Source: JAHRAW01 sp965243285
GTDB lineage: Bacteria > Pseudomonadota > Gammaproteobacteria > Arenicellales > Poriferihabitantaceae
Direction of reading: 5' to 3'
DNA length: 64,000 bases
Assembly (NCBI GenBank): GCA_965243285.1
Contig: OZ251537.1
Span: forward strand, 1,364,001 to 1,428,000
Shown here in pieces: positions 1 through 7,865 of this stretch. The translations under genes were made by a program, and so were the position numbers. The notes under the pieces are model-generated. The model ran no database searches. It saw nothing but the letters and a program-made list of their open reading frames with translations, and was not told the DNA's origin. The first letter of the stretch is position 1; each line of letters opens with the position of its first letter.

Positions 1-1
1 A

Positions 2-1207
2 CTGGTGGGGGTGTTCACGCAGCCCGACCGCCGCGCCGGACGCGGCAAACGGCTGCGGCAAAGCGCGGTGTCAGAGGCCATGGCGGCGGTGAATCAGAGT
101 GCCTGGGCGGGGAATCAAAGCCAGGTGGCGGGGAATCAAGGCGCCCGGGCCGGGAATCAAAGCCAGGTGGCGAATCAAAGCGTCGCGGTGGGGGAGCAAA
201 GCGTCCCGGTGAATGAAATCGAGGCGGCGACGGCGAATCAGAGCGCCTGGGCGGGGAATCGAAGCCAGGTGGCGAATCAAAGCGCCTGGGCCAGGAATCA
301 AATCGAGGCGGCGGCGAATCAGAGTGCCTGGGCGGGGAATCGAAGCCAGGGGGCGAATCAAAGCGCCTGGGCCAGGAATCAAATCGAGGCGGCGGCGGTG
401 AATCAGAGTGCCCCGGTGCCAGTGTTTCAGCCGCATGTTTGGGGCGATGATGCCACCGCCGAACTCAAAAATCTGCGCGCGGATTTGCTGGTGGTGGTTG
501 CCTATGGCGCGCTGCTGCCGGCGGCGGCGCTGGCCATGCCGCGATTAGGATGCGTGAATATCCACGCCTCGCTGCTGCCGAGATGGCGCGGCGCGGCGCC
601 GATTCAACGCGCCATCGAGGCCGGGGATGCCATCACCGGCTTAAGTTTAATGCGCATGGAATGCGGCCTGGACGCTGGCGCCGTATTCGCCCGCCGCCGC
701 ATCGCCATCGCGCCGCAAGACACCGCCGGCAGCCTGCAAGATAAATTGGCGCGCCAGGCCGGGGAATTCCTCGCCGCCCATCTGCCAGCCCTCGCCAGCG
801 CTGCGCTGCCGGCGGTGGTGCAAGACGAATCCGCGGCCTGCTATGCGCGCAAAATACACACCGCCGAAGCACGCCTGAACTGGCGCGCCGAGGCCGCAAC
901 CGTGGTGCGCCAAATCCGCGCCTTCAACCCCAAACCGATGGCGCACGCCACCGTGGACGGCGTGCGGCTGAGAATTCTGCGCGCCGAGGTGGATTTCGCC
1001 GCCGACCCGGCTCGATTAGATAAAATCGCGCCCGGAGTCATATATACAGCCGACAAAAGCGGCGTATGCGTGGCCACCGGCGGCGGCGGCCTGCGGCTCA
1101 TCGAAGTGCAAAAGCCAGGTCGGGCGGCGATGTCGGCCGCAGCCTGGCAAAATGGCATGGCGGTGGTGGGGTCGCGGTTTGATGTTGGGGGTGAGGGTGG
1201 CGGGTGA
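2..1207 (+). CDS. fmt: methionyl-tRNA formyltransferase, 5' end outside the window
   Basis: Transfers a formyl group from 10-formyl-THF to initiator Met-tRNA. The frame is open from base 2, and the first ~35 residues of the family, including the start codon, lie upstream. The text begins at the VGVFTQPDRRAGRGK segment. The catalytic Asn and His are in CVNIHASLLPRWRGAAP and the catalytic Asp is in GLDAG. The C-terminal domain continues to LRLIEVQKPGRAAMSAAAWQ. About 108 residues (roughly 29-136 of the visible frame) are an Asn/Gln/Ser/Ala-rich repeat insert placed between GRGK and VFQP, where E. coli Fmt has about 17 residues. Both flanks align well with the family, so the gene looks intact apart from the insert. 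It is followed by repeats and then rsmB, the usual fmt-rsmB order. Confidence 0.93.
   Translation: MVGVFTQPDRRAGRGKRLRQSAVSEAMAAVNQSAWAGNQSQVAGNQGARAGNQSQVANQSVAVGEQSVPVNEIEAATANQSAWAGNRSQVANQSAWARNQIEAAANQSAWAGNRSQGANQSAWARNQIEAAAVNQSAPVPVFQPHVWGDDATAELKNLRADLLVVVAYGALLPAAALAMPRLGCVNIHASLLPRWRGAAPIQRAIEAGDAITGLSLMRMECGLDAGAVFARRRIAIAPQDTAGSLQDKLARQAGEFLAAHLPALASAALPAVVQDESAACYARKIHTAEARLNWRAEAATVVRQIRAFNPKPMAHATVDGVRLRILRAEVDFAADPARLDKIAPGVIYTADKSGVCVATGGGGLRLIEVQKPGRAAMSAAAWQNGMAVVGSRFDVGGEGGG
89..412 (+). repeat. in-frame repeat insert in fmt
   Basis: The array is built from AATCAAAGC/AATCAGAG-type units that encode NQS, NQI and WAGNRSQ motifs. Two 81-bp copies at 236-316 and 317-397 differ at only a few bases, and earlier units at 89-235 are more diverged. 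Every unit length is a multiple of three, so the frame is kept. The AATCAAAGC core resembles the AAATCAAAAGC units of the intergenic microsatellites. Confidence 0.9.
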
Positions 1208-1245
1208 GGGTGGGTGAGGTGAAAATCAACAGCTAAGGCGAGAGC

Positions 1246-1363
1246 GGAAGCGGAAGCGAAATCAAAAGCCAGATCAAAATCAAAATCAAAAGCCAAATCA
1301 AAAGCCAAATCAAAAGCAAGATCAAAATCAAAATCAAAAGCCAAATCAAAAGCAAGATCTAAA
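1246..1363 (+). repeat. AAAATC/AAAAGC microsatellite tract
   Basis: Degenerate hexamer to dodecamer repeats (AAAATC, CAAATC, AAAAGC) directly follow fmt and lead into the poly-C start of the double hairpin. The apparent reading frames across this tract on the minus strand (DFDFDLAFD-type) are repeat artefacts. Confidence 0.85.
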
Positions 1364-1475
1364 CCCCCCCACCAAAACTGGCGATAAATCCGCCAGTTTT
1401 GGCTACCCGCCGAAGCAGCCCACGCCTGTCGGCGCGGCTCTGCTTTGACTCCCCCTCATGATGTACGCGGGGGAG
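1364..1475 (+). repeat. double-hairpin repeat, long variant
   Basis: A poly-C run is followed by stem 1, CCAAAACTGGCG (1372-1383) with CGCCAGTTTTGG (1391-1402). An extra ~45-bp GC-rich spacer comes next, and then stem 2, CTCCCCC (1449-1455) with GGGGGAG (1469-1475). The spacer variant recurs only at 62222-62330 in this window. No T-run follows, so it is not a standard intrinsic terminator. Confidence 0.88.
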
Positions 1476-1610
1476 TGAAGATTAAAGGCAAAAGCGAAAG
1501 CGAAATCAAAATCAAAAGCGAAATCAAAATCAAAAGCGAAAGTCAACATCAACATCAAAAGTCAAATCAAAAGCGAAAGTCAACATCAACATCAACCCCA
1601 CCCAGTCCAC
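1476..1610 (+). repeat. GAAATC/AAAATC/AACATC microsatellite before rsmB
   Basis: Purine-rich repeat units (GAAATC, AAAATC, AAAAGCG, AACATC) run to within about 25 bp of the chosen rsmB start. They are open in the rsmB frame, which makes a longer ORF from 1445 with a KIKSE/SQHQH-rich leader. I regard that extension as repeat sequence rather than protein. Confidence 0.8.
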
Positions 1611-1633
1611 CCAATCCCCCAATCATTCACCCG

Positions 1634-3001
1634 ATGATTCGCGCTTATAAACCGTCGACCAAACCGTCGCTCAAACCGAAGCGCCCGAATTTGTATATGG
1701 ACGCGGCGCGGGCGGTGATGGAGGTGGTGGATGGCGGGCGGGCGTTGGATAATGTGTTGGCGGCGCACGCCGAGGTGGCGCAGCCGCATCGCCATGCGTT
1801 GTTTCAGGAGATTTGCTATGGCGGCTGCCGGCGCTACCATTATTTTGATGGGATTTTGGCGTTGCTGCTGAAAAAACCGCTCAAGGCGCATGATCGGGTG
1901 GTGCATTTTGTGCTCATAAACGCGTGCTATCAGTTGGAGCATATGCGGGCGCCGGATCACGCCGTGTTGAGCGGCAATGTGGAGGCGCTGCGCGATGGGC
2001 GCTTTAATTGGGCGACTAAAATTGTGAACGGCGTGTTGCGCGCATTTCTCAATCAGCGCGATGAATTGAAGCGAAAATTGACCCCCGAAGCGGCGCGCCT
2101 GGCGCACCCGCAATGGTTGTACGATGAATTTCGCGCCCATTGGCCGGCGCATTTTGCCGAGATTTTGCAGGCCGGCAACGCCAAGCCGCCGCTCACCTTG
2201 CGCGTCAATCGGCTCAAAATTAGTCGCGATGAGTACTTAGATATGTTGGCGCAAGCCGATGTGGCGGCGCAGCCGACGGCGCACAGCGCGCTCGGCATAA
2301 CGCTGGAGGCCCCCATGCCGCTGGCGCGCTTGCCGGGTTTTGCCGAGGGGCTGGCGTCGGTGCAAGATGAATCAGCGCAATTGACGCTGGCGGCGTTGGC
2401 GCCGCAACCAGGCGAACGCGTGCTGGACGGCTGCGCCGCGCCCGGCGGCAAAACTGGCTTGTTGGTGGAATCCCAGCCCAAATTGGCGGCCCTGGTGGCG
2501 GTGGATTTCCCCGCCCGCATGACGGCGCTGGCGCAAAATCTGGCGCGCCTGGATTTCCACGGCGAACGCGAAGTGGGCGTCGAAATCGAGGCGGTGGCGG
2601 CGGATTTAACCGCCCCGCAAACTTGGTGGGACGGCGGCCTGTTCCACCGCATCATGTTGGATGTGCCGTGCAGCGGCAGCGGCGTGATTCGCCGCCACCC
2701 GGATATCAAACACCACCGCCGCCGCGAAGATATTGCCCGCTACGCGCAGCGCCAGTTGAATCTGCTAATCGCCGCTTGGGCCTTGCTGGCGCCGGGCGGC
2801 GCCTTGCTGTATGTGACTTGCTCGATTTTGCCGGCCGAAAACGATGGGGTGATCGCGCCATTTTTGGCCGCCGAAGCCGGCGCGCAAATCGAGCCATTGG
2901 CGGAGACGCTGGGTTTGGCCACAAAATTCGGCCGCCAGCGCTTGCCCGGGGTGCACGCCGGCGACGGCTTTTATTATTGCCGGCTGAATAAAGCCGAGTA
3001 G
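1634..3001 (+). CDS. rsmB: 16S rRNA m5C967 methyltransferase RsmB
   Basis: An SAM-dependent methyltransferase for C967 of 16S rRNA, ~455 residues from ATG 1634 (434 from ATG 1697; E. coli has 429). The N-terminal NusB-like RNA-binding domain starts at MDAARAVMEVVDGG. The methyltransferase fold shows motif I RVLDGCAAPGGKTG, motif IV LDVPCSGSGVIRRHPDIK and motif VI LLYVTCSILPAEN, so both family cysteines are present. No Shine-Dalgarno sequence is obvious before either start because the repeat tract abuts the gene. The position between fmt and trkA is the conserved proteobacterial one. Confidence 0.93.
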   Translation: MIRAYKPSTKPSLKPKRPNLYMDAARAVMEVVDGGRALDNVLAAHAEVAQPHRHALFQEICYGGCRRYHYFDGILALLLKKPLKAHDRVVHFVLINACYQLEHMRAPDHAVLSGNVEALRDGRFNWATKIVNGVLRAFLNQRDELKRKLTPEAARLAHPQWLYDEFRAHWPAHFAEILQAGNAKPPLTLRVNRLKISRDEYLDMLAQADVAAQPTAHSALGITLEAPMPLARLPGFAEGLASVQDESAQLTLAALAPQPGERVLDGCAAPGGKTGLLVESQPKLAALVAVDFPARMTALAQNLARLDFHGEREVGVEIEAVAADLTAPQTWWDGGLFHRIMLDVPCSGSGVIRRHPDIKHHRRREDIARYAQRQLNLLIAAWALLAPGGALLYVTCSILPAENDGVIAPFLAAEAGAQIEPLAETLGLATKFGRQRLPGVHAGDGFYYCRLNKAE

Positions 3002-3159
3002 TAGCCGGTCGGCGAAGCGGGATTCGCCGATTCATCGTCGATTTACTGTCGATTTACTGCCGATTCAGCCTGATTCATCGCCGATTTACCTCGATTTACC
3101 TCAGATTCAGCGTCGATTTTGCCCGCCGTTTCGCCTAAAACCCCTCATTCACCCAGCCC

Positions 3160-3207
3160 ATGCGAATCGCCATCCTCGGCGGCGGTGAAGTGGGTGCCGC
3201 CATATAG
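3160..3207 (+). pseudogene. duplicated remnant of the trkA 5' end
   Basis: Reads ATG to TAG as MRIAILGGGEVGAAI, which parallels the true TrkA start MRIIILGAGQVGASM 95 bp downstream. The nucleotide sequence also matches base for base over much of the stretch. It looks like the stub of a local duplication that decayed after the 15th codon. A short leader peptide is a less likely alternative. Confidence 0.65.
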
Positions 3208-3254
3208 CCGCCGGCCGCTTCACCCCGCCGATTAACACAACGACCCCATCCCCC

Positions 3255-4631
3255 ATGCGAATCATCATCTTAGGCGCCGGCCAAGTGGGCGCCTCCATGG
3301 CCGAAATTCTCGCCAAAGAGGGCAACCATATTACGGTGGTCGACCGCGACATCGAGGCTACGCAAGCGTTGGAGGGGCGCTGCCAAGTGCGCGGCGTGCC
3401 CGGCCATGCGGCGGCGCCGACGGTGCTGGAGGCCGCCGGCATCAAAGACGCGGATTTGGTGTTGGCGGTGACCGACAGCGATGAAGTCAACATGATCGCG
3501 TGCCAAATCGCGCATTCGCTGTACCATACCCCCACCAAAATCGCGCGCGTGCGCTCGGCGGATTACCTCTCGCATCCGCGGCTATTTTGCAAGGAGTCGA
3601 TTCCCATCGATGTCATCATCAGCCCCGAGCAAGTGGTAACCGAGCAAATCTTGCGGCTCATCGAATTCCCCGGGGCCTTGCAGGTGATCGATTTCGCGGC
3701 TGGCAAAATTCGTCTGGTAGGGTTGCGCGCCTATCACGGCGGGGCGCTGGTCGGCCACCAGTTGCGCGAGTTGGCCGACCATCTGCCGTCGGTGAACACC
3801 CGCGTGGCGGCGATTTATCGCCACGATAGCGCCATCATTCCCACCGGCGACACCGTCATCGAGCCCGGCGACGAGGTGTTTTTTATCGCCACCAAAGCCG
3901 ACATTCGCGTGGTGATGCAAGAGTTGCGCAGCATGGAGGAAGTGGGCAAGCACATTATGCTAGCCGGCGCCGGCAATATCGGCGTGCGCTTGGCGCAGGC
4001 GTTGGAGGAGACCGGTTTTGAGGTGAAATTGATCGAGCGCGACCCGAGCCGGGCGCGACGCGTCTCGGAACAACTCGAAAACACCGTGGTGTTGGGCGGT
4101 GACGCCGCCGACGAAGATTTGCTGAAGGTGGAAAACATCGATGCTATGGAATTATTTTGCGCGCTGACCAACGAAGACGAGACCAACATATTGTCCGCCA
4201 TGTTAGCCAAACGACTCGGCGCCCACCGCGCCATGGCCATCGTCAATCGCGCCGCTTATATCGACCTCATCGAAAGCAATATGTTCGACATCGCCATCTC
4301 GCCGCGCTTATCCACGGTCAGCGCGTTGTTGTCGCATATTCGCCGCGGCGATGTCAAAGCCGCGCACTCGTTGCGCCGCGGCGCCGCCGAAGCCATCGAA
4401 GCCGTGGCCCACGGCGACCGCGCCACCTCGAAGATAGTCGGCCGCCCGCTGCGCGACATCAAACTGCCCAAGGGCGCCACCATCGGCGCCATCATGCGCG
4501 CCGACAAACTACTGCCCCTAGGCGGCGCCAGCGTCATCCAAGAAGGCGACCATGTCATCATCTTCGTCATCGAAAAAGACAGCATCGCGGCGGTGGAAAA
4601 ACTTTTTCAAGTATCCGCAACCTTTTTTTGA
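3255..4631 (+). CDS. trkA: Trk potassium uptake regulatory protein TrkA
   Basis: Cytoplasmic NAD-binding subunit of the Trk K+ uptake system, 458 residues, the normal length. It has two Rossmann-type RCK-N domains, ILGAGQVGASMAEILAKEGN at the start and AGAGNIGVRLAQALEETG near residue 237, each followed by an RCK-C domain. It pairs with the membrane subunit TrkH encoded 573 bp downstream. The gap is filled by repeats, so the two genes may be separately transcribed or read through the hairpins. Confidence 0.95.
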   Translation: MRIIILGAGQVGASMAEILAKEGNHITVVDRDIEATQALEGRCQVRGVPGHAAAPTVLEAAGIKDADLVLAVTDSDEVNMIACQIAHSLYHTPTKIARVRSADYLSHPRLFCKESIPIDVIISPEQVVTEQILRLIEFPGALQVIDFAAGKIRLVGLRAYHGGALVGHQLRELADHLPSVNTRVAAIYRHDSAIIPTGDTVIEPGDEVFFIATKADIRVVMQELRSMEEVGKHIMLAGAGNIGVRLAQALEETGFEVKLIERDPSRARRVSEQLENTVVLGGDAADEDLLKVENIDAMELFCALTNEDETNILSAMLAKRLGAHRAMAIVNRAAYIDLIESNMFDIAISPRLSTVSALLSHIRRGDVKAAHSLRRGAAEAIEAVAHGDRATSKIVGRPLRDIKLPKGATIGAIMRADKLLPLGGASVIQEGDHVIIFVIEKDSIAAVEKLFQVSATFF

Positions 4632-4895
4632 TGGGTCGGGGGTTGCTTTTGATGTTGGCTTTTGATGTTGGCTGTTGATGTTGGCTGTTACGCTTTACTC
4701 CCCCCCGCTTCATCTGGGGGAGTTAAATCAGGCGGCTTTATCGCCTGATTTGGTGGGGGGGGCTGTCGATGTTGGTCTTTTTGCTTTTGGCTTTAAATCT
4801 TCAACCCATTAACCCAAATGAGGGGAAAAGTAAAATCAAAAGCGAAGTCAAAAGCGAAGTCAAAAGCGAAGTCAAAAGCCAAAATCAAAAGCCTC
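4632..4895. repeat. mosaic repeat spacer, trkA to trkH, left half
   Basis: After trkA come TTTTGATGTTGGC units, i.e. the microsatellite in minus orientation. A reverse hairpin follows, then a CTTTAAATCTTCAACCCATT motif related to the spacer module seen at 25370, 39590, 41275 and 62150, then GAAGTCAAAAGC units in plus orientation. No gene is supported here. Confidence 0.75.
4696..4762 (-). repeat. double-hairpin repeat, AAATCAGG stem type
   Basis: Reverse orientation. Stem 2 is at 4698-4723. Stem 1 is AAATCAGGCG (4725-4734) pairing with CGCCTGATTT (4742-4751), and the poly-G end is at 4754-4762. Compared with the commoner AAAACTGG stem, two base pairs are exchanged on both arms, so pairing is kept. 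Confidence 0.88.
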
Positions 4896-4953
4896 ACCAA
4901 AACTGGCGATGAAGCCGCCAGTTTTGGCTCCCCCCTAAAAAGATAGGGCGGAG
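4895..4953 (+). repeat. double-hairpin repeat, AAAACTGG stem type
   Basis: Stem 1 is CCAAAACTGGCG (4897-4908) with CGCCAGTTTTGG (4916-4927). Stem 2 is the CTCCCCCC...GGCGGAG form (4928-4953) with an AAAAAGATA loop. It faces the reverse copy at 4696-4762. Confidence 0.88.
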
Positions 4954-4966
4954 CAAAGCCCTAACA

Positions 4967-5176
4967 GCCAAAATCAAAATCAAAAGTCAAAAGCCAAAGT
5001 CAAAAGCCAAAGTCAAAAGCCAAAGTCAAAAGCCAAAGTCAAAAGCCAAAGTCAAAAGCCAAAGTCAAAAGCCAAAGTCAAAAGCCAAAATCAAAAGCCA
5101 AAGTCAAAAGCCAAAGTCAAAAGCCAAAGTCAAAAGCCAAAGTCAAAAGCCAAAATCAAAAGCCAAAATCAAAATC
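4967..5176 (+). repeat. 13-bp tandem array AAAGTCAAAAGCC
   Basis: About fifteen copies of a 13-bp unit AAAGTCAAAAGCC with occasional AAAATC variants. It runs to ~30 bp before the trkH start, and no Shine-Dalgarno sequence is seen in the remaining gap. Units are contiguous with no spacers, so this is not a CRISPR array. Confidence 0.92.
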
Positions 5177-5204
5177 CAAAAGCCCCGCATCAACAACCCC
5201 CACC

Positions 5205-6656
5205 ATGCGAAACAAAGCCGTACTAAAAATTCTCGGCGTACTCATCATGTTGTTCAGCCTCACGCTGCTGCCGCCCATGGCGGTGGCGGCGGCGACCGAA
5301 GATGGCGTGCTGATGGTGTTTGCGACCGCATGCGCGTTGAGTTTGGGGCTCGGTTTGGCGTGCTGGCTGCCGCATCGGCGAGATTCGGGCAAATTGCGAT
5401 TTCGCGATGGATTTTTGGTGGTGGCATTGTTCTGGGCGGTGCTCTCGGCGCTGGGGGCGGTGCCGTTTATCTTGCTGCAAGCGCCGGACATCAGCGTGGT
5501 GGACGCGTTGTTCGAGGCGATGTCGGGGCTGACCACCACCGGCGCCACCATCCTCACCGCCATAGACGATTTGCCGCCGTCGATTTTGTATTATCGCCAG
5601 CAGCTGCAATGGTTTGGCGGCATGGGCATCGTGGTGCTAGCGGTGGCGGTGATGCCCATGCTCGGCGTCGGCGGCATGCAGCTGTATCGCGCCGAAACCC
5701 CGGGCGCGGTGAATGGCAACAAAATGACGCCGCGCATCACCGAAACCGCGCGCGGCCTGTGGTTCATCTACCTCGGCCTCACCGTGGCGTGCGCAGCGGC
5801 CTATTATTTGGCCGGCATGAGCGTGTTCGATGCCATCGGGCATGGGTTTTCCACCATCTCCATCGGCGGATTCTCCACCCATGATGCCAACTTAGGCTAT
5901 TTTCGCTCAGATGCGATAAACCTCATCGCCATGGCGTTCATGCTGCTCTCGGGGCTTAATTTCGCCTTGCACTTTGCGGCCTGGCGGGCGCGCAACCTCA
6001 AAGTATATGCGCGCGACCCGGAAGCGCAGGCGTATTTCATGGTGCTAGCGGTGTTGCTTTTGGTCACCATCGTCACGCTGATGCGCCAGCAGGTATTCGA
6101 GCACGCCGGCGATAATTTCATGCACGGCGCCGTGCAGGTCATCTCCATCGCCACCACCACTGGTTTTACCACCACCGATTTTTCGCAGTGGCCGACCTTC
6201 CTGCCCATTATGCTGCTACTCGCCAGCGCCGCCGGCGGCTGCGCCGGTTCCACTGCCGGCGGCATGAAAATCGTGCGCATCATTTTGTTATACAAACAAG
6301 GCACCCGCGAAATCTCAAAACTGGTGCACCCCAACGCCCTAATGCCGATAAAACTCGGCGCAAAAGCGGTGCCGGATAATGTAATAAACGCCGTGTGGGG
6401 TTTTTTATCGCTCTACACCCTGAGCTACGCCGCCCTGCTAATGCTCATGTTAGCCAGCGGCGCCGACGCCGTAACCGCCTTCTCCGCCGTCGCCGCCTGC
6501 CTCAATAACCTAGGCCCCGGCTTAGGCGCCGTAGCACAAAACTACGCCTCACTAACCGACATGGGAAAAATCGTCCTAACCTTCACCATGCTACTCGGTC
6601 GGCTGGAGTTATTCACCTTGCTACTACTATTCACACCAGTTTTTTGGCGGAGTTAG
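5205..6656 (+). CDS. trkH: Trk potassium uptake membrane subunit TrkH
   Basis: K+-translocating inner-membrane subunit, 483 residues, the usual length, with about ten hydrophobic segments. Family pore-loop segments include MSGLTTTGATILT, GFSTISIGGFSTHD, IATTTGFTTTDFSQWP and AASAC-LNNLGPGLGAV-type sequence near the C-terminus. AGGCAGSTAGGMKI matches the conserved TrkH/KtrB glycine-rich segment. It partners TrkA encoded upstream. Confidence 0.95.
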   Translation: MRNKAVLKILGVLIMLFSLTLLPPMAVAAATEDGVLMVFATACALSLGLGLACWLPHRRDSGKLRFRDGFLVVALFWAVLSALGAVPFILLQAPDISVVDALFEAMSGLTTTGATILTAIDDLPPSILYYRQQLQWFGGMGIVVLAVAVMPMLGVGGMQLYRAETPGAVNGNKMTPRITETARGLWFIYLGLTVACAAAYYLAGMSVFDAIGHGFSTISIGGFSTHDANLGYFRSDAINLIAMAFMLLSGLNFALHFAAWRARNLKVYARDPEAQAYFMVLAVLLLVTIVTLMRQQVFEHAGDNFMHGAVQVISIATTTGFTTTDFSQWPTFLPIMLLLASAAGGCAGSTAGGMKIVRIILLYKQGTREISKLVHPNALMPIKLGAKAVPDNVINAVWGFLSLYTLSYAALLMLMLASGADAVTAFSAVAACLNNLGPGLGAVAQNYASLTDMGKIVLTFTMLLGRLELFTLLLLFTPVFWRS

Positions 6657-6722
6657 GGGGTAACCTCGAGAATTTTGATTTGTACATAACGCTCAACCAA
6701 AATCAGTGACTGCTTTTGTTTA

Positions 6723-7843
6723 TTAGAAATTTACTTTCTTAATAGCATATATTTCCCACCCGGGGAATTCAGCACCATCATTATTCATGAATGAGCCGGA
6801 TATATCAGCCGTCGGCGGCACCCCAACCATAATAAGGGATTCAATTTTATTTTTTTGTAACGCACTCAACTCATTCCACCATGCAGGTGAAATAAAAATA
6901 TTTTCGGCAACACCAAAAAAGAATCTAACAAGCGCACTAAACATGTCCGTTTTTTTCTTGGGCAAAAGTGTATTAATAAAATCAAAAATTTTATTTGAAT
7001 TTTTTAACCAGCTAAATGTTACATATCCGATACCGTCCTTTGAAAATGAGTTAAATACCAAATATTCTGCAACGACATCCAAATCCCATAAATCTTGAAT
7101 TAATCGCCCTTCAAAATCAAAAGAAGGAGCAGTAAGTGATGAAACAGCAATAGGTATTGGTGAAGAAAATTCAATAATTAAATGGCTCATGATGTTAGTT
7201 GAATTGCCAAGTAACTGATCGGCAAGCATGGTTTTAAAATTTTTAATCTCTTTAATAGATATTTCAGCACCTAGTTTATTAACACCTACGAATTGTTGAA
7301 TTAAAACTTGATCTGCAAAGGACTTTCCTTTGTCAATATTTTTAAAAAATTCAGAAGTAAAAACAACACCGTCTTTGGCATAAAGTTCTTTTGCCACCGA
7401 GCGATACATTAGGGCAAAACATTGATCTTCATCACCGATGAATGGTCTGTCTTCAACGCAGGAAAAAAGAGATTTGTCATGTATCGAACAGAACCCGAAA
7501 AAGGTGGATGCTTGCTTGATTCCTAATTTTTCAAGATTAGATTTACCATCATTTCTGAACATGCCCGACAAATCTTTTTCAAACCTAATACATGATTGCT
7601 TGAATCAGCAATTTCACGCAACCCTAAACTTTGCGATATAGTATGCGATTTTACAATCATTTTACTGCATTCATGTTTCATTTCATCGGGAACATAGCAG
7701 ATCTTTCTTAAGCTATTTTTCTTTAAGTAGCCAATCACCTCCCCTTTGCTGAGTGGGGCTTCCTTATCGCGTCCGTAGTGGCAATGTTTAAATTTCTTCC
7801 CTGAATTACACCAACACTTATCATTCCGTCCTATTTTCATCAT
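6723..7843 (-). pseudogene. SEC-C motif protein, frameshifted
   Basis: Two overlapping frames make up one gene. Frame 1 (7843-7523) starts MMKIGRNDKCWCNSGKKFKHC, a SEC-C zinc motif, and continues to SSNHVLGLKK. The other frame (from ~7590 to 6723) carries the continuation NDGKSNLEKLGIKQASTFFG and ~280 further residues. From memory, related SEC-C proteins have these segments in one chain. A one-base slip near 7580-7600 would join them into ~370 residues. Function unknown; such proteins are often found in defence islands. It follows hsdR on the same strand, and the sequence is AT-rich compared with the flanking chromosome. A sequencing error is the alternative explanation. Confidence 0.7.
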
Positions 7844-7865
7844 TTCTTATTTAGCCGTTATTTAT

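Noticed and set aside
1364..1475. Double hairpins as ordinary rho-independent terminators
   Set aside because: No downstream T-run in either direction; many copies lie before genes or in pairs facing each other.
1445..1633. N-terminal extension of rsmB rich in Lys, Ser, Gln and His
   Set aside because: It is repeat sequence plus part of a hairpin read through; RsmB homology starts after ATG 1634.
4967..5176. Regular array that could suggest CRISPR
   Set aside because: Units are 13 bp and contiguous with no spacers, and there are no cas genes nearby.
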